Shown here piece by piece: positions 51,350 through 59,716 of a DNA stretch of 64,000 bases (positions are counted from its first letter, which is position 1; every line of letters starts with the position of its first letter). The notes below the pieces were generated by a model. That model did no database searches, was not told the DNA's origin, and was given only the letters and a program-made list of their open reading frames with translations. The stretch is from positions 1 to 64,000 of the forward strand of contig JBGVNF010000005.1 of the NCBI GenBank assembly GCA_045125245.1. Direction: 5' to 3'. The position numbers were made by a program, and so were the translations under genes. Source of the stretch: SVEL01 sp045125245. GTDB taxonomy: Bacteria > Bacillota > Clostridia > Lachnospirales > Lachnospiraceae.

Positions 51350-51962
51350 TACTTACCTGACTCTCCTTAATGCCATCCTTCTCTTTTAAGCGCTTATCAA
51401 TTTCTTTCTTAATAATGGAAAGACCCTGTGTATTAACACACCCGATAAGAACTAATGAAAAGATAACTTCAGTAACTGTAAAGATAATTATGCTTGTATC
51501 ATAGCTCACATAGTAATATACTGTGAGACCAATTAAGCATACATTTAGCACAATCGAAATGATAAGAAACTTCTCTTTTGCTTTCATAAAGAAGTTAACT
51601 GCTTTTGGCATCTGCGGTTCAACTTCTTTATTTGCAATACGACCCATACCAACCATTACATATGCAGTATATAAGAATATGATGATATAAACATATGTGA
51701 TTGTACCAATCATAACAAATGGTAATGCACTTGTTTTATGCATAGCAGTATTCAGTAAATATCTACTAAGAAGCATATATTCAATGAATATCGTCATCGG
51801 ATAAGCCAGTGCTACACTCGACCGAACTATCGGACTCTTCACTAATAGAAGTGTCGTTGCTGTCGTTGCTGCCGCCATCAGAATCTGCGACACACTCATC
51901 AGATTCAGTGCTTTCGACAGTAGGATTCCTAAAGCTAGGATAAGACCTGAAATAATTTCCAT
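51291..51962 (-). CDS. Polytopic membrane protein, 223 aa
   Basis: About six membrane helices (for example LILALGILLSKALNLM, ITYVYIIIFLYTAYVMVGM) and a charged C-terminal tail of about 50 residues. The strong GGAGG site nine bases before the ATG confirms the start even though the first 182 bases lie inside the upstream gene. No family recognised. Confidence 0.7.
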   Translation of the reverse strand: MEIISGLILALGILLSKALNLMSVSQILMAAATTATTLLLVKSPIVRSSVALAYPMTIFIEYMLLSRYLLNTAMHKTSALPFVMIGTITYVYIIIFLYTAYVMVGMGRIANKEVEPQMPKAVNFFMKAKEKFLIISIVLNVCLIGLTVYYYVSYDTSIIIFTVTEVIFSLVLIGCVNTQGLSIIKKEIDKRLKEKDGIKESQVSNEEDSEPEVRKDINGDSTC

Positions 51963-52440
51963 TTTTATATTCCTCCATAAAGTTTCTTATTTTCTCTATA
52001 AGTATATCATCATATACAGTCCTGTTCCAAACGAAATCAAGAGAGCGTCGATAATACTTATATATGTCGTTTATGAGTATGGCAAACTCTGCGATAGCAA
52101 CATCATCCTTTTCAAACTCGTCTTTTCTAGAGTTATAATCATTAAGAATTGATTGCATACCTTTAAAGAGTATTGCTGCCTCATCTCTGTACTTATGCAT
52201 TGTACGATACTTTTCATTAGTAACAGAGAGATGCCATTCAAGACCTAATGCTACCGAATTAGCCTTAGTATATAAAGTTCTTGTTTCGCTACCATGCGGG
52301 TCAGCATTGAAACTATCCTCGAGTCTCTTTCGCCAAGTTCTTAACTCAAGTGCAGAGGTTCTTGAATAAGGCGTTTGAATAATTGTTTCATCAGAAGTTA
52401 AGTCATCAACTTCCTTAAGAAATTCCAATATAGAACCCAT
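51781..52440 (-). CDS. Hypothetical protein with acidic Ser-rich tail, 219 aa
   Basis: Helical soluble body of about 160 residues, then an intrinsically disordered Ser/Asp/Glu-rich tail. The tail is encoded in the 182 bases that also encode the first membrane helices of the next gene in another frame. The tail composition is therefore likely a by-product of overprinting. Not recognised. Confidence 0.65.
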   Translation of the reverse strand: MGSILEFLKEVDDLTSDETIIQTPYSRTSALELRTWRKRLEDSFNADPHGSETRTLYTKANSVALGLEWHLSVTNEKYRTMHKYRDEAAILFKGMQSILNDYNSRKDEFEKDDVAIAEFAILINDIYKYYRRSLDFVWNRTVYDDILIEKIRNFMEEYKNGNYFRSYPSFRNPTVESTESDECVADSDGGSNDSNDTSISEESDSSVECSTGLSDDDIH

Positions 52441-52448
52441 AATGCCTC

Positions 52449-52724
52449 CTAATCATCGAATAAGCTTACATCAACAATTTCTCCAAGTATTCCGTTAACT
52501 CTGTAGTTGTCAAATACAAACTCTTGGAATAACTCTCTTGAAGCTCTGTCAATAGATTCATCAACACAATACTTAGATGCAACACAGTATAGGCAGTTGC
52601 CGATGAAGCGATTATTATCTTTAAGACCTTTAGGTGCAATATCGTTAATAGCATCAACTACTCGCTGATAATCACCTTTACAGTCTACGACTACACCACG
52701 TAAGTCTGTTAATGTAGCAATCAT
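52449..52724 (-). CDS. Small hypothetical protein next to DnaK, 91 aa
   Basis: Soluble; contains CLYCVASKYC, three closely spaced Cys that may bind metal. It starts MIATLTDLRG, four bases after the DnaK-like gene, and is probably co-translated. A co-chaperone role is conceivable but nothing in the sequence (no J domain) supports it. Confidence 0.55.
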   Translation of the reverse strand: MIATLTDLRGVVVDCKGDYQRVVDAINDIAPKGLKDNNRFIGNCLYCVASKYCVDESIDRASRELFQEFVFDNYRVNGILGEIVDVSLFDD

Positions 52725-52728
52725 ATTA

Positions 52729-54039
52729 TCACCTCAAAACAAGTTTAATCTCTTGAGTTTCGTTTCTTGTGAAATCAGTAGCAAGCAATGCTACATGACC
52801 ATTTCTGTCGATACGAACCTCAACATCTACTACTCCAGTTCCTTTAGGCATAACCTTACCATAATCATAAGTAAGCGTTCCAATATAACTGTTTTGAGAT
52901 GCCATAACCTCATCACCCTGATAAAGGTTAAGATTAATATATCTTGTATCCTCATCATTCGAGATAAGGTACGTTTCAGAAGTAGGAATCGTTGTATTTT
53001 TCTCAATGATTGTCTCCGTCATACCAGATGACATTTCAATAGAAAGTCTATCTGTAACATCATTAATCTCAATATCAGCTGTTCCATTCTCAACCATCTC
53101 TGCATAAAGTGCAATACCACGTGCTACGATAAATGACGGGTTACAATCAATCTTGAACTCCTCAAGACCAAGTTCTTCCTTAACCCATTCACGAAGATAC
53201 TTATCTGCAGTAGAACCACCTACAAATAACAGTTTCGGTTTATCGAACTCCATAAGCGATGTACCGATAACTTCCTGTGTTAAATCGAGTGTAGGTTTAA
53301 ATGTTTCCTTCATCAATTCAATGTACTTTTCTTTGGTAAGTGTAAATTGAATCTTCATTTCCGGAACCTCAATAAACTGTTCATCTGCATACTGCGTGAT
53401 ATTTTCTTTAGCATTTCTACATGCTGTTTTAAGTTTAAGCATGTTCATTTTTGAACGCATTAAAACAGGTACTTTACACTGTTCTAATACAAACTTAGAG
53501 ATTGCTTCATCTAAGTTATCTCCAGCGAGCTTAGCATGACCATCTGTTGCTACAACATAGTACTGCCCTGTACGAGCATCAAGAATCGTAACATCGAATG
53601 TACCTCCGCCTAAATCATAAACAACGATTAAATCCTTATAATCACGACATGCATAAATAGCGGCCGCAGTTGGTTCATTTATAAGACCTCTAGGAGTAAG
53701 TCCAGCCTTTTGAGCAGCCCTCCAAGTAGCTTCTCTTTGCGTAGTTGTAAATTTGGCAGGTACTGAAATAACAACTTCTTTTACTTCTTCTCCTGACCGT
53801 TTAGACGCAATATGTGCCAACTTCTTCAAAACGATAGAGGAACAGGAGATAGGGAGTTCACCCATCTCTCCTGTTGTCATATCTGTTTTATAAGAATGAA
53901 TGACACTAGGTGTTAAATTGTTTAAGTCAACCTGCTCCTTTGTTTCTAAGTCAACTGCTGATGCAACTAAGTCAGAATAAAGTTTATCTCCACTTCCGAT
54001 AAGCGAGTAAGTTGTACCCAAATCTATTCCATATATCAT
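52729..54039 (-). CDS. Lidless Hsp70/DnaK-like ATPase
   Basis: 436 aa. The nucleotide-binding domain has the phosphate 1 loop YGIDLGTTYS, connecting INEPTAAAIYA, phosphate 2 VYDLGGGTFDVTI and the adenosine loop LLFVGGSTA. It is followed by a short beta-sandwich-like domain (about 330-436) similar to the DnaK substrate domain, but the alpha-helical lid is absent and length is well below about 610 aa. It should hydrolyse ATP; substrate trapping may differ. No DnaJ or GrpE is seen nearby, so host co-chaperones may be used. Confidence 0.88.
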   Translation of the reverse strand: MIYGIDLGTTYSLIGSGDKLYSDLVASAVDLETKEQVDLNNLTPSVIHSYKTDMTTGEMGELPISCSSIVLKKLAHIASKRSGEEVKEVVISVPAKFTTTQREATWRAAQKAGLTPRGLINEPTAAAIYACRDYKDLIVVYDLGGGTFDVTILDARTGQYYVVATDGHAKLAGDNLDEAISKFVLEQCKVPVLMRSKMNMLKLKTACRNAKENITQYADEQFIEVPEMKIQFTLTKEKYIELMKETFKPTLDLTQEVIGTSLMEFDKPKLLFVGGSTADKYLREWVKEELGLEEFKIDCNPSFIVARGIALYAEMVENGTADIEINDVTDRLSIEMSSGMTETIIEKNTTIPTSETYLISNDEDTRYINLNLYQGDEVMASQNSYIGTLTYDYGKVMPKGTGVVDVEVRIDRNGHVALLATDFTRNETQEIKLVLR

Positions 54040-54055
54040 ATTCTTATTCCTCTCT

Positions 54056-55009
54056 TTAATAGGTTGTTATACATCTGTCAACAGTAGCATTACAAATGTC
54101 TTTAAGTGATTTCTGATATTCTGAATCAGCCTTGAGATAGTAAACCCTATCACCATGCTGAATAATCATATGACCACTAAAGGTTCCGGTTTCTACTTCG
54201 GCAAGTTCAAAATAATAACCTTCGCCGAATAACGTATCTACTGTAATATCACAAATTAACTGTTTACCATAAGGATTCAATGTTAAGTCCTGTTCCGGGT
54301 AAACTCCTACTGCATCCCAATCCTTTAGACCTGTTCCAAGTATATAAGGCGTATTATATGCTACAACATCAGGTTCGACAAGAGATGCATACATTCCTAA
54401 TGCATAATGACTTAAGTAATGTTCACGCCAATATGTAGCATCGCCTTTACTTGCATCAAGTTCCTGTAACCACATTCTTGTGTTATTCGGAGCACTAAGA
54501 ATAATTATAGAACCACCTGTAGATTCACACGTAATATCATAACGCACAGACGGTATAAATCCAAAGCCATTACTGTTAACGCCATCTACTCTGTACAGAT
54601 AGTCTCCGCCTGCTTCCGCTTCTTTATACCAGAACTGCTGTGTATAATTTCCTGTACTGCTTCCTGTAGACGTACTTCCTTCAATGCTTACCTTACTGCC
54701 ATTGTCTACAGTACCTGAACCCTGAATAGAAACCTTTGATGAAAGATAACTATCATTTGATTCATTTGAGTTATAAACAAAATCAACATAGTCATTCTTA
54801 ACAGTAGAAGTAGAAGAGCCCTCAGTTGTTTCATTAGGCGGTGTTAACTCTACCGGTTTATCAAGCTCCACAGTATTCTCAGAAACCGTTGGTGATTCAT
54901 TAGGTGTAACGTTCTTATCCACCATGAGTGTAGGCATCTTAATAGCTAGTATAATAGCCAGTATAATCACTACAATCCCAACGGAGCAAATGATTATTTT
55001 CTTTTTCAT
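54056..55009 (-). CDS. Membrane-anchored extracellular protein, 317 aa
   Basis: N-terminal helix (KKKIIICSVGIVVIILAIIL) followed by a Thr/Ser-rich stalk with repeats such as SIEGSTSTGSSTG and a folded domain of about 180 residues. No family recognised. Part of the lipoprotein/DnaK gene group, 16 bases upstream of the DnaK-like gene. Confidence 0.7.
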   Translation of the reverse strand: MKKKIIICSVGIVVIILAIILAIKMPTLMVDKNVTPNESPTVSENTVELDKPVELTPPNETTEGSSTSTVKNDYVDFVYNSNESNDSYLSSKVSIQGSGTVDNGSKVSIEGSTSTGSSTGNYTQQFWYKEAEAGGDYLYRVDGVNSNGFGFIPSVRYDITCESTGGSIIILSAPNNTRMWLQELDASKGDATYWREHYLSHYALGMYASLVEPDVVAYNTPYILGTGLKDWDAVGVYPEQDLTLNPYGKQLICDITVDTLFGEGYYFELAEVETGTFSGHMIIQHGDRVYYLKADSEYQKSLKDICNATVDRCITTY

Positions 55010-55018
55010 ATTTCACTC

Positions 55019-56695
55019 CTATTCTGCTTCAATAGGTTCGATACAATTGCTTACAATCTTATATAATGTATCATTACCTCTTGTAGGCTGTGAATCACCA
55101 ACAATGATTAAATAAGAGTCATTGCAGTTGATACCATACATATAACTTCTCTCAACAGTCGAACCTGTAGAATCTGTAAACTGTATCGTTCTGCATTGTA
55201 CTGTTGTTTTTAAGTCACCTGCACCAATCTCAATAGTTTCACCTAAAACTACTTCCATATTTGTAGGATTGTTACCATAGTAATCAGTTGTAGAATATTT
55301 TGTCCAATCAGCAGTTGGTATTGCCTTAACATAGAATATTGAACCATTCTGTTCCAACTTTACACTCTTCTCAGTAGATTCCTCTACGTCAACTGTGATA
55401 CCATAACCACGATGCTCGTTAATTCTAAATCGTTTCAATCCTGCAAATATAACAGCTTCATCTCTTTGCTCTACAATCTGACCTGCCTGTGTAGCATTAT
55501 TTTTGTTTCCAGACTCAGTGAACGTACTACCACCCATATCATAACTATAACCCTCATCACCTGAGTTTCTCTGTGCTTCAGGAATAACAGTTCCATCCGA
55601 TAAAGTGATATTAGAGTTAAATGTTGTTGAGTCCGTGATACGATAATCCCATCTACTGTATTTAATAGGATTCTCCGGCCAAATATATAATTCTGGATGT
55701 TCTTCCTGATATGATTTACCAACAAGTGCACTAAGCTTTTCTTCAATCAAAGCATCCTTCGATGACGTTTCTGTTGATTCCTCTTCAGGTTCTTCACTTT
55801 CATTTTCTTCTGATGTATCAACTATCTTAGGTTCGTATGTGAACTCAAATGTATAGTAATTTTCGATTGTATCAAACGCTGCATTTACTTCATCGTTAAA
55901 AAGCTCATCATTTTCTTTTGCTTCTTCAGATAAGATTAAACCATAGTAAAGCTTATCATTTGAATTTACAGATGAAACTTCAAAGAATACTGTACCATCC
56001 TGATTGTAAACATTGTAATCAATCACAGCAACATAATTCGCATCATCATATTGGTAATCATATTCAGTACCATTAACCGCATACTTATTTGATACTTTTC
56101 TTTCAATCATAGAAGTAAGCGGTTCATACATAGATAGTGTTGCGTCGGCTCCTGTAACATTTACCATACTTCCTGCTGTAAGACTTTCATCTGCTGTAAA
56201 CTCTTCTTCACTCATAGATGTTGTCCCATCTGTTACAGTAAGTTTAATTCTGTTTTCTACAGGAATACTAACCTCTTCTATAATATCATCTTCAGTTTCT
56301 ACTGGTTGTTCATCAGTAGGTTGTTCTTCAACAACTTCACCAGGACCTGCTTCATACACCAACTGAACTTCACCACTCGTACCTGATACTGTATTATATG
56401 CAATTGTAATTGTATGAACACCTTCCTGTAAAGTAACCTGAGTAACATTACTTTCTGTTTCTGTAAAACATGATACTGCATTTACATCAGTAACACCTGC
56501 GAGTGTATTAGCATAATCAATAAGGTTCTCCATACTAAGAACCTGACCTGCATTTACACCAGATAAGTTAACTGACTGTACCTGTTCTTGTTGTACCTGT
56601 TCTTCCGGTACTTCTTCGCCTTTCTTATTACAAGCACACAGTGATAAAGATAACAATCCGCATATCAGTAATAATTTAACTCTCCTGTTTTTCAT
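55019..56695 (-). CDS. Large lipoprotein, 558 aa
   Basis: Starts MKNRRVKLLLICGLL and has lipobox LCAC followed by a Glu/Gln-rich linker. The longer upstream reading lacks a signal peptide and a ribosome binding site, whereas AGGAGATTTGATAAA precedes this ATG. Repeated Glu/Thr linkers connect two or three beta-rich domains. It should be tethered to the outer face of the cell. Unknown function. Confidence 0.8.
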   Translation of the reverse strand: MKNRRVKLLLICGLLSLSLCACNKKGEEVPEEQVQQEQVQSVNLSGVNAGQVLSMENLIDYANTLAGVTDVNAVSCFTETESNVTQVTLQEGVHTITIAYNTVSGTSGEVQLVYEAGPGEVVEEQPTDEQPVETEDDIIEEVSIPVENRIKLTVTDGTTSMSEEEFTADESLTAGSMVNVTGADATLSMYEPLTSMIERKVSNKYAVNGTEYDYQYDDANYVAVIDYNVYNQDGTVFFEVSSVNSNDKLYYGLILSEEAKENDELFNDEVNAAFDTIENYYTFEFTYEPKIVDTSEENESEEPEEESTETSSKDALIEEKLSALVGKSYQEEHPELYIWPENPIKYSRWDYRITDSTTFNSNITLSDGTVIPEAQRNSGDEGYSYDMGGSTFTESGNKNNATQAGQIVEQRDEAVIFAGLKRFRINEHRGYGITVDVEESTEKSVKLEQNGSIFYVKAIPTADWTKYSTTDYYGNNPTNMEVVLGETIEIGAGDLKTTVQCRTIQFTDSTGSTVERSYMYGINCNDSYLIIVGDSQPTRGNDTLYKIVSNCIEPIEAE

Positions 56696-56699
56696 TTTA

Positions 56700-57866
56700 T
56701 CAAATCTCCTTCGACAATAAAGATTTCTTATATTCATCATACCTGCCGTCCCACTCCTTTTGAAGTTCTCGTGTGGCGGTAGCATCAATTACAACATTAG
56801 CAGCACTTCGTAAATTAAATGCAATAGGTGAACCTACTTGCAAATTATTTTCGATAATTGAAGCAACGTTATTTATTGATATCTTACTAAACACTTTACC
56901 CTCATTCTTAATAGGGTGACATAATACTTTTAAGAAGTTACCATAAGCACCAGTACTCTCCTCATAACCGGTAACAAACGAAGTCATGTTAAACTCCTGC
57001 CATGCACCCAAACGAATAGCAACCTGTATACCTTTATTCTCAAGTACAAGTCCGTCAGTTAGATAATCGATACCTGTATTTCTGATAGACATGAACTTAA
57101 TGGCACCACATAACTCTTTGTATGAACTTACCCATATAAAATCAGGATGCTTAAATCCTAACTCTTCAAGTTTAACATATGGGTCAAATTCTTCCTTATT
57201 GTTTTCAATCGTTATGTTAAAAGCCATAAAGGTTAAATAGGATATATCATTTCGTGCAAGCGCTGTTCTAACAGATGCTCGCTGGTCACTATTACCTGTT
57301 ATCTCTTTATAGAGTTCCCATTTAGAGTTTGGTATAGATAACTCACCTGTTATAGCAACTCTACCCTTTATAGGTATTCTTTGTGGGAAAATACTTCTTA
57401 TGTTTCGAATATCTAAATTAGTACCAGAACGACCTCTTGTCTGAACATCAACAAGTACACCATTGAAGTAAGATACTCTCGTATTCCAACCATCTACTTT
57501 GTAAGATAATCTTGACCTTACAATCAATCTACCTAGTACATCTTGTAATGCATACCATGTATTAAGTGAACTTATAGACTCAGCAAAGTAACCCATAATA
57601 GGATTACAGATAAGAGACGTTCTACCTATTCTTTCAAGTAATGCAAAAGGACACTTATCAAATGACCAAGGCTGTTTAGAGTGTATGTCATTTGGATACA
57701 TTGATTTGAACTGTTTCTCAATTCTATCGTATTCAACATCTGACATAAAATCTTCGCCCATAAGGTAGAACCATCGTGCTAAGATATATTGAGTATGAAT
57801 AGATGGTTCATTGGTATCGTCTTCATGAAGCTCTATTCGAGTTCCATCATAATCTATATCAGTCAT
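56700..57866 (-). CDS. NAD-dependent DNA ligase, N-terminal half (adenylation and OB domains)
   Basis: 388 aa. An N-terminal Ia-like region has VEYDRIEKQFKSMYPND. The catalytic motif is YKVDGWNTRVSY, where Lys takes AMP from NAD, followed by VDVQTRGRSGTN and GELSIPNSKW. TDGLVLENKG matches motif IV and VTGYEESTGAYGNF the end of the adenylation/OB fold. The zinc-finger, HhH and BRCT parts of LigA are missing from this chain but present as a separate protein at 43902. It probably forms a two-subunit ligase. Confidence 0.85.
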   Translation of the reverse strand: MTDIDYDGTRIELHEDDTNEPSIHTQYILARWFYLMGEDFMSDVEYDRIEKQFKSMYPNDIHSKQPWSFDKCPFALLERIGRTSLICNPIMGYFAESISSLNTWYALQDVLGRLIVRSRLSYKVDGWNTRVSYFNGVLVDVQTRGRSGTNLDIRNIRSIFPQRIPIKGRVAITGELSIPNSKWELYKEITGNSDQRASVRTALARNDISYLTFMAFNITIENNKEEFDPYVKLEELGFKHPDFIWVSSYKELCGAIKFMSIRNTGIDYLTDGLVLENKGIQVAIRLGAWQEFNMTSFVTGYEESTGAYGNFLKVLCHPIKNEGKVFSKISINNVASIIENNLQVGSPIAFNLRSAANVVIDATATRELQKEWDGRYDEYKKSLLSKEI

Positions 57867-57875
57867 GTTCTCCTC

Positions 57876-58343
57876 CTAGTATACTGTTTTAACTGGGATA
57901 TTACAATCCTTTGTTTTGTTAAATATTAAAAATGAAGACTTCATATAAACATCAACTGTTTCAGGTGCAGTATCAATACTAATTGTATAAATACATTTAC
58001 CTGGTTCAAGTATATAATCTTCATTTAAAATTCGTACATATAAATCACTCTTATTAGTTTCGTCTGAAACTATATTCACATAAAGTATTCCATCATAATA
58101 ATTGAATTCATCTGGCACATAAACTTTAGTACTTATTGCCGGATAGAATATAAGCATTATGCAGTTTATAACAATAACCATTAAACATATCAATTCTGTA
58201 AATATTGTTTTATGTTTACATACTGCTACAAGACCAACGCCTTCTTCATAACGTCTTGTATGTACTTTTGTTTCTTTAGGTTGCTCTGCTAAGTAACTGC
58301 CCTTATAATAGAATACGTCACAATCTATATTCTTATCTCGCAT
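57876..58343 (-). CDS. Single-pass membrane protein, 155 aa
   Basis: A polar N terminus with a YEEG patch precedes a membrane helix at about 48-70 (FTELICLMVIVINCIMLIFY) and a beta-rich extracytoplasmic domain. First gene after promoter-motif copy 5, nine bases upstream of the ligase gene. Not recognised. Confidence 0.65.
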   Translation of the reverse strand: MRDKNIDCDVFYYKGSYLAEQPKETKVHTRRYEEGVGLVAVCKHKTIFTELICLMVIVINCIMLIFYPAISTKVYVPDEFNYYDGILYVNIVSDETNKSDLYVRILNEDYILEPGKCIYTISIDTAPETVDVYMKSSFLIFNKTKDCNIPVKTVY

Positions 58344-58372
58344 AAATAATACCCGAAAAGTTATATTTTATT

Positions 58373-58390
58373 TCTTTCATTAATATATGT
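58373..58390 (-). promoter_or_regulatory. Recurrent promoter-like motif, copy 5
   Basis: The coding strand reads ACATATATTAATGAAAGA, 29 bases before the ATG of the 155-aa membrane protein and about 15 bases after the M23 peptidase stop. TATAAC lies nine bases after the motif. Confidence 0.55.
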
Positions 58391-58405
58391 GTTAGTAAAA
58401 GTAAA

Positions 58406-59350
58406 CTATTCAAATAATTCACGAACGTCATATACAGAACCGTTTATATAAAGTGATAAGTGTAGATGAGGACCAGTAGAGCGATACCCTGTATTACCTG
58501 TAGTGGCAATAATATCATACTGATTAACAACATCACCTTTCTCTACATAAACATCTTTTAAGTGACAATAATAGTATTTTATTCTATCACTTGTCTGTAC
58601 TGTTATGTAATTACCTGAACTTGCTGAATATGATGTATCAATAACAACACCATTAAATAACGCACCTACCGGTGTACCCTCAGCACATCGAAAATCTGTA
58701 CCAGAATGATAAGATATTTTAGAACCAGATATAGGGTCAACTCTATATCCGAAATCAGAAGTAACATGATACTCATTATCCATAATCCACTTAATATCTT
58801 TAACATCACCGATTTCTGTAGCATCAATAGCAGTATCCCACTGAGACCATAGATTATCAACTGTAAGATACATTTCAGATAAATCAAAATCTGTGTTACG
58901 ATAATCTGTGATAAAGTTGACATTATTCATTGTGCCAACTATTTCGTTCATTCTGTTTACATTTGCCTTAAACTCTGAATCGAGTTTCTTAACTTCGTCA
59001 ATAGACATTGATTGTAAGTCTGTACTTATCTCAAACTTAATGTCTTCATTTCTCGTTGCATAAGAAGATATAGTGTTTGATATTAATTCAAACTGTTCTT
59101 CTTGTGTTTTATTATATTCATCAACTAAAGCATTGTAACGTTCATTCTCTGCTTTAATCTTTTCTATACTACTGATATCATCTTCTATATCTGTAATCTG
59201 TGACTCTATGTTTTGTCTGATAAGACTCTGAGAGGACTTACCATAAATCTCAAGTAAGTCCTCATCAGTGTCAGCATATACAGTCAAACTTTGTTGCATG
59301 AATAAAGTCACTATGGCAAGTGTAATAATGACTTTACGCATTTTCCTCAT
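58406..59350 (-). CDS. Secreted M23-type peptidase with coiled coil
   Basis: About 314 aa. A signal peptide ending near YADTDED is followed by a coiled coil of about 120 residues and a C-terminal M23 metallopeptidase domain. Motif H-x3-D is YHSGTDF and the HxH motif is GPHLHLSLYI. These enzymes cut peptide cross-links of peptidoglycan. Start is uncertain: MRKMRK at 59350 or MRKV at 59341; the longer reading lacks a fit signal peptide. It overlaps the upstream gene. Possible roles are host entry, wall turnover or lysis. Confidence 0.88.
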   Translation of the reverse strand: MRKMRKVIITLAIVTLFMQQSLTVYADTDEDLLEIYGKSSQSLIRQNIESQITDIEDDISSIEKIKAENERYNALVDEYNKTQEEQFELISNTISSYATRNEDIKFEISTDLQSMSIDEVKKLDSEFKANVNRMNEIVGTMNNVNFITDYRNTDFDLSEMYLTVDNLWSQWDTAIDATEIGDVKDIKWIMDNEYHVTSDFGYRVDPISGSKISYHSGTDFRCAEGTPVGALFNGVVIDTSYSASSGNYITVQTSDRIKYYYCHLKDVYVEKGDVVNQYDIIATTGNTGYRSTGPHLHLSLYINGSVYDVRELFE

Positions 59351-59702
59351 ACTTTTCCATTGCCTCCAAATCAGCCGCATCAAGTACAAGTAATGCATCA
59401 TCTCTCAAATATGTAACAACATTCATTTCTTTGCTACGATAAGAGATACTATAACCATCGTGTCCAAACTTAAGTATCTTGTTCTCAGGCTTTGTTGTAA
59501 TAGCAACAAGAACAGGTGGACGGTCAGGGTCATTATACATTGCATAGATATCAGTAGTATCCGGAATCTCTGTGTTATCAAATTCAGAACCATCTATAAT
59601 CACAACAGACCTAGCACGGTTAATACAGAATCGATAATCACTCTTTTCAAGTTGATGTAGCGTTAACTTGAATAAATCATCTACACTACCTTTATTCATC
59701 AT
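59334..59702 (-). CDS. Small protein next to RNA polymerase (possible omega-like)
   Basis: 122 aa. Begins MMNKGSVDDLFKLTLHQLEK followed by DYRFCINRARSVV, which vaguely resembles the omega subunit pattern (LL-K-SRY-LV-AAKRARQL). The gene follows the beta-prime subunit by 14 bases. Residues after 60 are unrelated to known omega. Low-confidence functional idea; the open reading frame itself is solid. GGAGGCG precedes the ATG. Confidence 0.6.
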   Translation of the reverse strand: MMNKGSVDDLFKLTLHQLEKSDYRFCINRARSVVIIDGSEFDNTEIPDTTDIYAMYNDPDRPPVLVAITTKPENKILKFGHDGYSISYRSKEMNVVTYLRDDALLVLDAADLEAMEKYEENA

Positions 59703-59716
59703 AAAGCGCCTCCTTA

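Noticed and set aside
43902..57866. Idea that the two ligase halves result from a frameshift or assembly error
   Set aside because: They are 12 kb apart, each with its own ribosome binding site and stop, with many intact genes between.
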